A DNA stretch of 64,000 nucleotides from an uncultured Lachnospiraceae bacterium. GTDB lineage: Bacteria; Bacillota; Clostridia; Lachnospirales; Lachnospiraceae. This document shows, in pieces, positions 44,626 through 53,092 of this stretch (positions within the stretch are counted from its first letter, which is position 1; each line of letters starts with the position of its first letter). Below the pieces are notes generated by a model, which ran no database searches, had not been told where the DNA came from, and saw only the letters and a program-made list of their open reading frames with translations. The translations under genes were made by a program, and so were the position numbers. Location of the stretch: positions 62,001 through 126,000 of the forward strand of contig CALWQT010000001.1 of the NCBI GenBank assembly GCA_944383765.1, given 5' to 3'.

Positions 44626-45606
44626 ATGGCATATATAGAACTGAAGGGATTGAAAAAGAAATTTGGAGAAAAAGAAGTAATCCGCGGACTGGATCTGGAA
44701 ATTGAAAAAGGGGAATTTGTATCGCTTCTGGGACCGTCCGGCTGTGGGAAGACTACGATTTTACGAATGGTAGCAGGATTTGTGGATCCGACGGAAGGAG
44801 AAATCATAATTGGAGGGAATACCGTATATTCTTCGGAAAAAAATATTTACGTCAAGACAGGTAAGAGGAACCTGGGGATGGTGTTTCAGTCTTATGCAGT
44901 CTGGCCTCACATGAATGTATTTGATAATGTGGCATATCCTTTGAAGATCCAGAAACTGCCGAAAGAGGAACAGAAGCGGAAGACTATGGAAATTTTGAAG
45001 CAGGTAGGGCTGGAAGGAAGGGAGAAAGATTTTCCATGGTCCTTATCAGGGGGGCAGCAGCAGCGTGTGGCATTGGCAAGAGGGCTGGTCATGGAACCTG
45101 CGGTACTGCTTTTAGATGAACCGTTGTCAAATCTGGATGTACAGCTTCGGCAGAAGATGAAAGAGGAATTGATGGAAATTCAGCAGAGAACAAAAGTGAC
45201 TGTCCTTTATGTGACTCACGATCAGGGAGAGGCATTGCAGATGTCTGATAAAATTGTGGTCCTTAATAAAGGAAATGCAGAGCAGATTGGAACTCCGGAG
45301 GAAATTTACCATCACCCCAAAACGATTTTCACAGCTGACTTTGTAGGAAAGATGAATTTTTTGAAAAATGGAAACAAGACCTTTGGTATACGACCGGAAT
45401 ATATTTCCATTGGGAAAGAAAAGAAAGATAGGGCATATGGGATTTCAGGAAGATTAGAGCGTTATATTTTTGAAGGAAACCGGAATTCTTATCTGTTTTC
45501 TACAGAAGAGGGAGAATTAACGGTGGAAACACCGATTCCTGTATCTTTGTTAAAAGGAGAGCAGGCCTATCTGAACTGGGATCAGCAGGTGGAATTTGAA
45601 AGATGA
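44626..45606 (+). CDS. ABC importer ATPase (FbpC/PotA type)
   Basis: A 326-residue ATPase. Walker A is LLGPSGCGKTTILRM (residues about 33-47), the Q-loop is in MVFQSYAVWPHMNV, the signature is LSGGQQQRVALARGL and Walker B is LLLDEPLSNLD. A short C-terminal TOBE-like regulatory part (FGIRPEYISI) follows. ATG 44626 has AAAGGAAGG upstream; the frame opens six codons earlier, overlapping the permease stop. It powers the importer encoded by the two genes before it. Confidence 0.93.
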   Translation: MAYIELKGLKKKFGEKEVIRGLDLEIEKGEFVSLLGPSGCGKTTILRMVAGFVDPTEGEIIIGGNTVYSSEKNIYVKTGKRNLGMVFQSYAVWPHMNVFDNVAYPLKIQKLPKEEQKRKTMEILKQVGLEGREKDFPWSLSGGQQQRVALARGLVMEPAVLLLDEPLSNLDVQLRQKMKEELMEIQQRTKVTVLYVTHDQGEALQMSDKIVVLNKGNAEQIGTPEEIYHHPKTIFTADFVGKMNFLKNGNKTFGIRPEYISIGKEKKDRAYGISGRLERYIFEGNRNSYLFSTEEGELTVETPIPVSLLKGEQAYLNWDQQVEFER

Positions 45607-45618
45607 GGAGGAGAATCA

Positions 45619-46425
45619 GTGAAGTGGATGCTGAAAACTCCAAGAGGTGTGGAGTTGGAAGAAGCTTTATTTCTTGCGGAGAAAAGCGGTTATGATGGAG
45701 CTGAGATTCAGCTGTACGATCTTCCAGATGGGGAAGAGTGGAAAAGAAATTTTATTCAGACAGTCAGGGAATTTGGCAGAAAGGGATTTCTGGCAGCGGT
45801 TCATGCGCCCAGTGGTGATTTGAATCTGTCTTCCAGCAATCAGGGAATACGCAAGGAATCCCTCCGTCAAGTCCTGGATACCATAGAACTGGCAAAGGAC
45901 GCTGGAGCAGTGGCAGTTACCGTTCATCCGGGACGGCTTTCTTCCATAAGGGAAAAAAGAGAGCGGCAGTATGAGTGGATGAAAGAAGCATTATGGGAAA
46001 TAAGCATGTTGGCGGAACAGAAGAAGATAGTTGTTGGATTGGAAAATATGGAGAACCGTCCCAAAGAAGTTTTTACTTTTCTGAGGGAATTAAATAGATT
46101 ATTGGACAGCTGCCGGAATCCTTTTTTGGGAGTCACTCTGGATTTTGCTCATTTGCAGACCGTAGATCCAGAGCTGGACCTGCTTACTCTGACACATCCT
46201 GTTGTCAATGTACATGTGAGCCAGTGTGTGAATGGAGTCCCTCATCATAGTCTGACAGCAGAAGGAGATCTTCCGCTTTCCCGATGTCTGTCCATGCTGA
46301 CAGACCGGGGCTATGCAGGGACTGTTGTAGTTGAGGCCAAGGACAATGTGACGGAAGCAGGTGCCAGGGAGAATCTGGAAGTTCTCTGTCGGGCTTATGA
46401 AGGTTCTGAGAAGGTGAGGATATGA
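45619..46425 (+). CDS. Sugar phosphate isomerase/epimerase-like TIM-barrel protein
   Basis: A 268-residue protein of the xylose-isomerase-like TIM-barrel superfamily (AP endonuclease family 2 fold), which includes isomerases, epimerases and endonuclease IV. Metal-ligand candidates are VHAPSGD, VTVHPGR, GLENMENRP, LDFAHLQ, VHVSQ and VVEAKD. Start is GTG 45619 with GAGGAGGAG upstream. It overlaps the next gene by four bases and shares the operon with the importer, so it probably acts on the imported compound. Confidence 0.83.
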   Translation: MKWMLKTPRGVELEEALFLAEKSGYDGAEIQLYDLPDGEEWKRNFIQTVREFGRKGFLAAVHAPSGDLNLSSSNQGIRKESLRQVLDTIELAKDAGAVAVTVHPGRLSSIREKRERQYEWMKEALWEISMLAEQKKIVVGLENMENRPKEVFTFLRELNRLLDSCRNPFLGVTLDFAHLQTVDPELDLLTLTHPVVNVHVSQCVNGVPHHSLTAEGDLPLSRCLSMLTDRGYAGTVVVEAKDNVTEAGARENLEVLCRAYEGSEKVRI

Positions 46426-47537
46426 GGTTTTATGTTGCCGGGGGATGCTGTGAATATGGTTGTAACTGCTTTTTGCTGGAAGGAAAGGAATATTCTGTTC
46501 TGGTAGACTGTGGAGCGGGAACCGGGGGAGAGGAGAGGCCGCCTCTTCTTACAGAAGAGCAGGTCAGCAGGGTACGTTATCTGTTCCTCACCCATTCTCA
46601 CAGAGACCATGGGGGATCACTGGACTGGCTGTGGGATCAGGGATTTCAGGGTAAGATATATTTGACTGCGGAAACGGAAGAGCAGCTGGGGTGGCAGAGG
46701 GTGTCTATTCATGTTTTGGAAATAAACGAACCTTCGAATAATCAGGTAGTAGTGGATGAGCTCCTTACAGCAACCTATGGGCGAAGCGGTCATTGCCTGG
46801 GAAGTGTGTGGTACTTATTGGAGTTTGAGGACAAAAGGATTTTCTTTTCCGGAGATTACTGCGAACATTCTCCTGTATACCAATGGGACCCGGCATCGGG
46901 AACAAGATGTGATCTTGCAGTGGTAGACTGTGCTTACGGTGATGAAAAAGAAGATGGGGAAGGAATGAGGCGTAAGATTCAAAGAAGACTGGAACAAGCC
47001 GTATGGAAGGAAAATAGTCTGCTGCTTCCGGCACCGGCAGTAGGAAGAGGAGTGGACCTGTTGCTTTTGGGGATGGGGTGTAAGAAAGAAGTTCCTGTTT
47101 TTGCTGATAAAAAAGTGATAGACCAGGTGAAAAAACTCTATCAGAAAAGGAAATGGAGAAGATGTGGGGACAGGTTACTGGAACAGGCACTGGAGTGCAA
47201 AGACCTGGATTGCTGGAATGGTGAGACAGGAATCCTGATTCTGTCAGATCCCCAACTGGCAGCGAAAGAAAGCAGGAAGCTGGCAGAACAGGTATGGGAG
47301 AGACAAGGTAATATTGTATTTACGGGGCATGTGTATGAGGGGACTTACGGGGCTCAGATGAGGAGTACTGGAAAGGCGGAGTTTTTGCGTTATCCAGTTC
47401 ATATGAATTGGGAGGAAGCACAGAAATTCTGTAAAAGGAATGATTTTCATAAGATTGTTTTAAATCATTGTGCTTCCAGGATAGCTGGTGCAGAAGGAAC
47501 AATTTGCATGAAACGGGGAGATGGTATAGAAATCTAA
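46422..47537 (+). CDS. Metallo-beta-lactamase-fold hydrolase
   Basis: A 371-residue hydrolase. The metal-binding motif HSHRDHGG lies near residue 60 and further ligands appear in SGHCLGSV and FSGDYCEHS. The C-terminal half resembles the beta-CASP arrangement of RNase J/CPSF-like enzymes in outline (FTGHVYEGTYGAQM), though a nuclease role is not evident. It starts with ATGA overlapping the isomerase-like gene. As the last gene of the RpiR operon it may hydrolyse an ester or phosphodiester of the imported substrate; inference only. Confidence 0.82.
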   Translation: MRFYVAGGCCEYGCNCFLLEGKEYSVLVDCGAGTGGEERPPLLTEEQVSRVRYLFLTHSHRDHGGSLDWLWDQGFQGKIYLTAETEEQLGWQRVSIHVLEINEPSNNQVVVDELLTATYGRSGHCLGSVWYLLEFEDKRIFFSGDYCEHSPVYQWDPASGTRCDLAVVDCAYGDEKEDGEGMRRKIQRRLEQAVWKENSLLLPAPAVGRGVDLLLLGMGCKKEVPVFADKKVIDQVKKLYQKRKWRRCGDRLLEQALECKDLDCWNGETGILILSDPQLAAKESRKLAEQVWERQGNIVFTGHVYEGTYGAQMRSTGKAEFLRYPVHMNWEEAQKFCKRNDFHKIVLNHCASRIAGAEGTICMKRGDGIEI

Positions 47538-47548
47538 GATGGAAAAAG

Positions 47549-47581
47549 AAAAGGATAAAGCATTTCGCCTTATCCTTTTCT
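47549..47581. terminator. Bidirectional terminator
   Basis: AAAAGGATAA (47549-47558) pairs with TTATCCTTTT (47570-47579). It can end both the plus-strand RpiR operon and the minus-strand tRNA transcript. Confidence 0.85.
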
Positions 47582-47596
47582 CATCATATCATAGAG

Positions 47597-47667
47597 CAGG
47601 GGAAGAGGGGCTCGAACCCCCATCTACGGTTTTGGAGACCGCTGCTCTACCATTGAACTATTCCCCT
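47597..47667 (-). tRNA. tRNA-Trp (anticodon CCA)
   Basis: A 71-base cloverleaf on the minus strand. The acceptor pairs AGGGGAA with TTCCCCT, the D arm contains AGTTCAATGGTAGAGC, the anticodon loop is CTCCAAA within CGGT/ACCG stems, and the T arm contains GGTTCGAGCC. The 3' CCA is not encoded. It has its own promoter just upstream. Confidence 0.96.
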
Positions 47668-47698
47668 GTATATCGCTGCGAATCACTCGCGCTTAAAT

Positions 47699-47727
47699 AT
47701 ACTATCATAGAACAAAAAAAATGTCAA
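47699..47727 (-). promoter_or_regulatory. Promoter of tRNA-Trp
   Basis: On the minus strand TTGACA (47727-47722), 17 bases, TAGTAT (47704-47699), about 30 bases before the tRNA. Confidence 0.8.
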
Positions 47728-47987
47728 CTAAAAAAGATAAAAAAATCTGTTGTATGTGGTTTCATACAAGGGAAAACTATGTAAAAACGCAGAAAAATCA
47801 AGGGTAAGAATATACAAAAAATAAAAAATAAAAATCGGTACAGAATTATAATAAAAAAGATATTTTGAGAATTATTTTTAGTTGGAGAAGTTTTCCATAT
47901 AAATTTGTTGAGGACAAAAAAGCTTTTTAAGGGTAAAAACAGCCAAAATATACAAAAATCGAGAAAAATCCCTCATATTGGGAAAAA
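47728..47987. other. AT-rich intergenic stretch with no gene seen
   Basis: About 260 bases rich in A runs. Short open frames here lack ribosome sites. The phrase AATATACAAAAA occurs twice (near 47807 and 47948). No RNA gene is recognised. Confidence 0.6.
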
Positions 47988-48016
47988 TTGACAGCGGAAG
48001 AAAGAAATGCTATAAA
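47988..48016 (+). promoter_or_regulatory. Consensus promoter of the HPr-like gene
   Basis: TTGACA (47988-47993), 17 bases, TATAAA (48011-48016), leaving an untranslated leader of about 85 bases before ATG 48110. Confidence 0.85.
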
Positions 48017-48109
48017 TAGGGATATACTTTTAATGGCTGACTAGATTATACAAGTAATTGAGTAGCTTTGAATCATTTATTTAATTAAAAGTAGAAGGAG
48101 TTGTTTTTT

Positions 48110-48352
48110 ATGAAACAAAGAAAAATCATGTTGCCGACGATTGCAGATGCAAAAGAATTTGTGGCTGCTGCTGGTAAATGTGACTTTGATATTGACGTAT
48201 TTTATAATCGCGTGATCATTGATGCAAAGTCCATTCTGGGAGTTCTCAGCCTGGATCTGACCAGGGTCCTCACTGTATCTTATAATGGTGAGAATGAGGC
48301 CTTTGAAGAATTTCTGGATTCCAGATCAGCAGAAAATTATCATGCAGCATAA
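48110..48352 (+). CDS. HPr-like protein lacking the active-site histidine
   Basis: An 80-residue protein with the HPr fold pattern. HPr carries phosphate on His15 in the motif LHARPA; here the aligned stretch reads LPTIADAKEFV, without any histidine. The second HPr landmark is kept: DAKSILGVLSLD, which includes the serine phosphorylated by HPr kinase. It therefore resembles Bacillus Crh, which also lacks the histidine, more than a phosphotransferase carrier. AAGGAG lies eleven bases upstream of ATG 48110. It has its own promoter and terminator and no PTS gene nearby, so a regulatory role is likely. Confidence 0.8.
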   Translation: MKQRKIMLPTIADAKEFVAAAGKCDFDIDVFYNRVIIDAKSILGVLSLDLTRVLTVSYNGENEAFEEFLDSRSAENYHAA

Positions 48353-48366
48353 GTAGAAGAAGAGAA

Positions 48367-48409
48367 AGGGGCTGCCGCACGAATTTTTTAGTGCGGCAGC
48401 CCCTTTTTT
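48367..48409 (+). terminator. Rho-independent terminator
   Basis: GGGGCTGCCGCAC pairs perfectly with GTGCGGCAGCCCC around about twelve bases, followed by TTTTTT. Confidence 0.95.
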
Positions 48410-48481
48410 GTGGACAGATTTAGAGACAGATGAGAACTGTTTATGTTATGATGGTAGGAAAGAAAAAACTGGAGGCGCAGT

Positions 48482-50845
48482 ATGGACGGAGAGAAAGAGA
48501 GGGTCATATCCATATCGGTGAGAAATCTGGTGGAATTTGTGCTCCGTTCCGGAGATCTGGATAATCGCAGGACTTCCGGTGCAGAGCGTGATGCCATGCA
48601 GGCGGGAAGCCGGATACACAGAAAAATACAGAAGAGAATGGGAAGCGCCTATCAGGCAGAAGTAAAGCTTTCCTGCCGGATTGAGGAAGAAGAGTTTGTG
48701 TTCCAGGTGGAAGGAAGGGCGGATGGCATTCTGACGGAAGTCTCGGGAGTGACTATTGATGAGATCAAAGGAGTTTACCGTAATCTTTCCCATATAGAAA
48801 AACCGGAACCAGTCCATATGGCCCAGGCTATGTGTTATGCTTATTTTTACAGTAAGGATAAAGAACTGGAGACGATTGGAATACAGGTGACATATTGCAA
48901 TCTGGAGACGGAAGAAATCCGCCGTTTCCGGGAAGAAAAGTCCGCGGAAGAATTGGAAACATGGTTCCGTGGGCTGATCCATGAGTATGTGAAATGGGCC
49001 AGATATCTGTATCACCATGAGATACGCCGCCAGGAATCCATAAAAGACCTGCCATTTCCTTATGCATACCGGGAAGGCCAGAAGGAACTGGCAGTGGCGG
49101 TATATAGAAGCCTGGCCAGAAAGAGAAATCTTTATATCCAGGCGCCTACCGGGATAGGAAAGACACTTTCTGTCATCTATCCAGCGCTGAAAGCAATCGG
49201 GGAAGGGCTGGGAGATAAATTATTTTACCTGACGGCCAAGACGATCACCAGAACGGTGGCAGAGGAAACCTTTGAGCTCCTCCGCCGCCAGGGACTGTAT
49301 TTTACTTCTGTTACGATCACGGCGAAGGAAAAACTGTGCTTTTTGGGTAAGCCGGACTGTAATCCGGAGGCCTGCCCCTATGCCAGAGGGCATTTTGACC
49401 GGGTCAACGATGCGGTTTATGAGATGATCCATAAGGAACAGCAGATTACCAGAGAAGTGATTCTTTCCTATGCGGAAAACCATCAGGTATGCCCTTTTGA
49501 ATTTTGCCTGGATATTACCAGCTGGGCCGACGGTATTATCTGTGATTATAATTATGTGTTTGATCCCAATGTGAGATTAAAACGGTATTTTGGAGAAAAA
49601 ACCAAAGGGGAATATCTGTTCCTCATAGATGAAGCCCATAATCTGGTAGGACGTGCCAGGGAGATGTACAGCGCGGCTCTGATAAAAGAAGATATCCTGA
49701 TGGCAAAACGCCGGATCAAAGGGAAAAATCCTAAGCTGGAAAAGGCGCTGGACCGGTGTAACCGGGTGATGCTGGAAATGAAACGGGATTGCGAGGATTA
49801 TCAGGTACTGGATCAGATCCATGGATTGATTCTTCCGGTTATGTCTGTTTATGGGGAAATGGAGGAATTTCTTAATGAGAACCCGGTTTTCCCGGACAGG
49901 GAGCAGCTGCTGGATTTCTATTTTCAGCTGAGAGATTTTGTGATGGTCCATGAGCTGGCTGATGAACGATACCGTATTTATTCAGAACTGAGGGAAGATG
50001 GAACGTTCCTGGTACGTATGCTGTGTGTGGACCCTTCTGCCAATCTTTCCGCCTGTCTGGAACAGGGAAATGGAGCTGTGTTTTTTTCCGCCACCCTTCT
50101 GCCTGTCAATTATTATAAAGAGCTGATCAGCGGAAACCGGGAAGAATATGCAGTGTATGCCCATTCCCCGTTTGACCCGGCAAACCGTCTGCTTCTGGTG
50201 GCGCCGGATGTGAGCAGCCGGTATACCAGGAGAAATCAGAGAGAATATGAAAAAATAGGGGAATATATCAGGATTTTTGCCAGAGCCAGACAGGGAAACT
50301 ATATGGTATTTTTGCCGTCTTACCGGTATATGGACCATATCCGGGAGATATTGGAGAAAGATCCGGAATTTGAATGTATCTGCCAGAAGAGCAGAATGGA
50401 CGAAAGGGAAAAAGAAGAATTTCTGGAAAAATTTGAGGTGGAAAGGGACCTTTCCCTGATAGCCTTATGTGTGATGGGAGGGATTTTTTCAGAAGGAATT
50501 GATCTGAAAGCAGAGCGTCTGATCGGAGCCGTGGTGGTTGGGACCGGGCTTCCCCAGATCTGTGTGGAGCAGGAGATCCTGAAAGACTACTTTGATGAGA
50601 AGGGAAAATCCGGATTTGCATTTGCTTATCAGTATCCAGGCATGAATAAGGTCCTCCAGTCGGCCGGCAGGGTAATCCGGACCATGGAGGACCAGGGAGT
50701 GATCGCTTTGCTTGATGACAGATTTTTAAGTCCGGATTGCCTGGAACTGTTTCCAAGAGAGTGGAGAGATTATGAAACCGTAACTCTGGATACGGTAGAA
50801 AGGCGGGTCAGGGAGTTTTGGGCTGACCACCCAGCATTTCCATAA
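48482..50845 (+). CDS. PD-(D/E)xK nuclease-XPD/DinG-type Fe-S helicase fusion
   Basis: A 787-residue protein. The N-terminal 190 residues carry a PD-(D/E)xK/Cas4-like nuclease pattern: GRADGI (near 48717) then IDEIKG (near 48758) and QAMCYAYFY. The rest is a superfamily 2 helicase of the Rad3/XPD/DinG type, with Walker A APTGIGKTLSV (near 49140), four cysteines in the iron-sulfur insert (LCFLGKPDCNPEACPYA and VCPFEF), LIDEAHNLV (49621-49647) and motif VI QSAGRVIRT. GGAGG precedes ATG 48482. It probably unwinds and processes DNA in repair. Its 3' end overlaps the converging LysR gene by 38 bases. Confidence 0.9.
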   Translation: MDGEKERVISISVRNLVEFVLRSGDLDNRRTSGAERDAMQAGSRIHRKIQKRMGSAYQAEVKLSCRIEEEEFVFQVEGRADGILTEVSGVTIDEIKGVYRNLSHIEKPEPVHMAQAMCYAYFYSKDKELETIGIQVTYCNLETEEIRRFREEKSAEELETWFRGLIHEYVKWARYLYHHEIRRQESIKDLPFPYAYREGQKELAVAVYRSLARKRNLYIQAPTGIGKTLSVIYPALKAIGEGLGDKLFYLTAKTITRTVAEETFELLRRQGLYFTSVTITAKEKLCFLGKPDCNPEACPYARGHFDRVNDAVYEMIHKEQQITREVILSYAENHQVCPFEFCLDITSWADGIICDYNYVFDPNVRLKRYFGEKTKGEYLFLIDEAHNLVGRAREMYSAALIKEDILMAKRRIKGKNPKLEKALDRCNRVMLEMKRDCEDYQVLDQIHGLILPVMSVYGEMEEFLNENPVFPDREQLLDFYFQLRDFVMVHELADERYRIYSELREDGTFLVRMLCVDPSANLSACLEQGNGAVFFSATLLPVNYYKELISGNREEYAVYAHSPFDPANRLLLVAPDVSSRYTRRNQREYEKIGEYIRIFARARQGNYMVFLPSYRYMDHIREILEKDPEFECICQKSRMDEREKEEFLEKFEVERDLSLIALCVMGGIFSEGIDLKAERLIGAVVVGTGLPQICVEQEILKDYFDEKGKSGFAFAYQYPGMNKVLQSAGRVIRTMEDQGVIALLDDRFLSPDCLELFPREWRDYETVTLDTVERRVREFWADHPAFP

Positions 50846-51704
50846 ACTGTCTGGCTGCCTGGGAAATCGGCATATTTTCATTATAAGCTGCCACAATCTG
50901 GCGTTTTGGCATCTGTTCTTCCAGATTCAGAATAAAAAGCTCCTGGTCCTGTTCCGGAATACAGAAATCAGGAACAAAGGCGATGCCAAGACCAATGCGG
51001 GCAAGGTCTATGAGAAGGTCGTTGCTGGTCAGCTCGATTTCCGGCACCAGATCCAGCTGGTTTTTCTGGAACATATGATGGAGAAATTCACTGGTAGTGC
51101 TTTTCCGGTCCAGCATCAGGATCGGATAAGACTGGAGTTCCTGAAGGCTTAACTTGTGGGCTGTCAAAGGGAAATGGGCAGGATTTGCCACAAATACATC
51201 CGAAAATTCTTTTAAAATACGAATGTTATGGGCATTGGACAAACTGGAATTAGGATAGTTGGTGATGATAAAATCCACCTGTCCGTTTTCCAGTAATTTA
51301 GCGCAGGCAATGGAGGTCTGATTGGCTACTTTAATGTGTACATTTGGATATTTCAGATGAAATTCTTTGAAAAAGGGTACGAGAAAATACCGGCATATGG
51401 TATCGCTGGCTCCGATACGAAGCTGGCCGCCGTTTAAGGTATTGGCTTCCAGAAGCTGGTTTTCTCCCCTTTTGATCAGATTCATGGCCGGCTCAATATG
51501 TTTCAGAAGGATTTCCCCTTCGGGGGTAAGCTGTACTTTTTTGGTGCTGCGGATAAAAAGAGTCTGGTTCAGCTTTTTTTCCAGAACTTTGATAGACTGG
51601 CTGACTGCAGACTGGGAGATAAAGAGCTGCTTGGATGCTTCTGAAAAGCTGAGCGTTACTGCCACATGATAAAAGACTTTGTATAATTCATAATTGATAT
51701 CCAT
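50808..51704 (-). CDS. LysR family transcriptional regulator
   Basis: A 298-residue regulator. The N-terminal helix-turn-helix is in residues 1-60 (LSFSEASKQLFISQSAVSQS) and the ligand-binding domain follows (GGQLRIGASDTICRYFLVPF, resembling the CysL/CbbR group). AGGAGGG lies before ATG 51704. It is divergent from the sigma-like gene, with a 137-base spacer; LysR proteins often control the divergent neighbour. The last 38 bases overlap the end of the helicase gene on the other strand. Confidence 0.93.
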   Translation of the reverse strand: MDINYELYKVFYHVAVTLSFSEASKQLFISQSAVSQSIKVLEKKLNQTLFIRSTKKVQLTPEGEILLKHIEPAMNLIKRGENQLLEANTLNGGQLRIGASDTICRYFLVPFFKEFHLKYPNVHIKVANQTSIACAKLLENGQVDFIITNYPNSSLSNAHNIRILKEFSDVFVANPAHFPLTAHKLSLQELQSYPILMLDRKSTTSEFLHHMFQKNQLDLVPEIELTSNDLLIDLARIGLGIAFVPDFCIPEQDQELFILNLEEQMPKRQIVAAYNENMPISQAARQFMEMLGGQPKTP

Positions 51705-51785
51705 TATTAGCCCTCCTTATAATACATATCATTTTAACACAGTGGCAGAAATTTGGAAAGAGGAGTTTTCCAGGAAAGGAGCTTC

Positions 51786-51814
51786 TTGAAAAAACGGTGG
51801 TCTGCGTTTATACT
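51786..51814 (+). promoter_or_regulatory. SigA-type promoter of the sigma-like gene
   Basis: TTGAAA (51786-51791), 17 bases, TATACT (51809-51814), 27 bases upstream of ATG 51842. Confidence 0.78.
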
Positions 51815-51841
51815 ATAGGACAGGAAAAGGAGAGAAACGTT

Positions 51842-52396
51842 ATGCATGACGATTTTTATCAGGTGTATCTGGAGGAACTGGAAATGGTGCCCCAGTGCAC
51901 AGCAGAAGAGGAAGCAATGCTGATCCGGCAGATTTTAAATGGAACGGAGGCAGGGAGAAGCCGGTTGATTGAAGGAAATCTGAAAAAGGTCCTGTCTTAT
52001 GCAAAAGATTATGCGGATCGGGGACTGCCTATGAATGACCTGGTGCAGGAGGCAAATATGGCATTGACAGCTCTTGCCATGGAATATGAAGAAGGAGACT
52101 TTCAGGAGCTTCTGAAGCAGAAAGTGTGTAATGCACTGGAAGCGGCAGTGGAAGAACAGAAACGGGAGGCAGAGATTGAAGAGACAGTGGCTGCCAGAGT
52201 CAATGTTCTTCAGAAAGTGTCCCAGGTTCTTGCAGAAGAACTGGGCCGTGAGGCTACTGTGGAAGAACTGGCGGAAAAGATGAAGATGACCGCAGATGAA
52301 GTAAAAGATATTATGAAAACGGCATTGGACGCGGTGAATGTGGGAAATGCCATGAATATGGATCTGGGACCGGAAGATTTTGAAGGGGAAGAGTAG
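51842..52396 (+). CDS. Sigma-70-like protein without region 4
   Basis: A 184-residue acidic protein that aligns with the middle of group 1-3 sigma factors. Residues 1-40 resemble region 1.2 (FYQVYLEELEMVPQCTAEEE), about 45-90 resemble region 2 (RLIEGNLKKVLSYAKDYADRG, shown in part: LIEGNLKKVLSYAKDY, then MNDLVQEANMAL), and about 115-165 resemble region 3 (EELGREATVEELAEKMKM). The aromatic promoter-melting part of region 2.3/2.4 is replaced by an acidic stretch and region 4, which reads the -35 box, is missing. AAAGGAGAG precedes ATG 51842. It may bind core polymerase without directing normal initiation. It is followed by a phosphatase gene 13 bases away. Confidence 0.75.
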   Translation: MHDDFYQVYLEELEMVPQCTAEEEAMLIRQILNGTEAGRSRLIEGNLKKVLSYAKDYADRGLPMNDLVQEANMALTALAMEYEEGDFQELLKQKVCNALEAAVEEQKREAEIEETVAARVNVLQKVSQVLAEELGREATVEELAEKMKMTADEVKDIMKTALDAVNVGNAMNMDLGPEDFEGEE

Positions 52397-52409
52397 GGAG
52401 GCAGTTGCA

Positions 52410-53024
52410 ATGAAAATATATCTCATACGTCACGGGCAGACAGACTGGAATGTGGCCCATAAGATTCAGGGCTGCCATGATATTCCCTTAAATGAAACCG
52501 GGCGGAAGCAGGCGAAGGCTCTGGCCAGGGGAATGGAGAAAAGGCCGGTAACAGCCGTGTTTTCCAGCCGTCAGCAGAGAGCCATGGAAACGGCCAAAGC
52601 CATTGCGGACAGTCAGGGCCTTTCTGTTATTCCCATGCCGGGACTGGAGGAAGTGGAATTCGGACAGTGGGAAGGAATGACCTGGAAGGAGATTGGAGAA
52701 AAGTATCCCAAAGAACTGGCCATGTGGCAGCAGAATCCTGCAGAGGTGTCTCCTCCAGGAGGGGAAACCAGAGCTCAGATCTGTGAGCGGATAGCCTGGG
52801 CTGTGGAGATGATCCTCAGTCTGGCAGAAGGCGATGTGGCAGTGGTGTCCCATGGAGCTGCTTTAGCCTATGTGGTTGCTTATATGCTGAGAAATGAGCC
52901 GGGGGAACATGAGGAAGTGATCGTGGCTAATGTCAGTATCAGTACCATCGAATATAACCGAGAAACGGGTCATTTTAAAGTATTGGAAATGGGTGATGTG
53001 AGCCATTTATCCTCTGATACATAA
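52410..53024 (+). CDS. Histidine phosphatase (phosphoglycerate mutase-like)
   Basis: A 204-residue member of the histidine phosphatase superfamily. The catalytic RHG motif is LIRHGQTDWN at the N-terminus, the acid is in LEEVEFGQWEGMTW, and the second histidine is in VVSHGAALAYV. Length and motifs fit the CobC/GpmB-like phosphatases; the substrate cannot be told. GGGAGGC lies eight bases before ATG 52410. It is probably co-transcribed with the sigma-like gene. Confidence 0.9.
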   Translation: MKIYLIRHGQTDWNVAHKIQGCHDIPLNETGRKQAKALARGMEKRPVTAVFSSRQQRAMETAKAIADSQGLSVIPMPGLEEVEFGQWEGMTWKEIGEKYPKELAMWQQNPAEVSPPGGETRAQICERIAWAVEMILSLAEGDVAVVSHGAALAYVVAYMLRNEPGEHEEVIVANVSISTIEYNRETGHFKVLEMGDVSHLSSDT

Positions 53025-53092
53025 TAAGATATACTAATATAAAATATTAGATATATTGATTTTACTAATTTATTGAAATTATGATATGATTA

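Noticed and set aside
41876..45606. Calling the importer an iron(III) transporter.
   Set aside because: Homology alone supports it, but the RpiR regulator and metabolic enzymes suggest an organic phosphate, so the substrate is left open.
47468..47784. Two short plus-strand open frames across the tRNA-Trp locus.
   Set aside because: They run through the tRNA and terminator, overlap the MBL gene end and have no ribosome sites.
47721..47810. A 28-codon open frame starting ATGTCAACT in the AT-rich spacer.
   Set aside because: No ribosome site, low-complexity lysine-rich product, overlaps the tRNA promoter.
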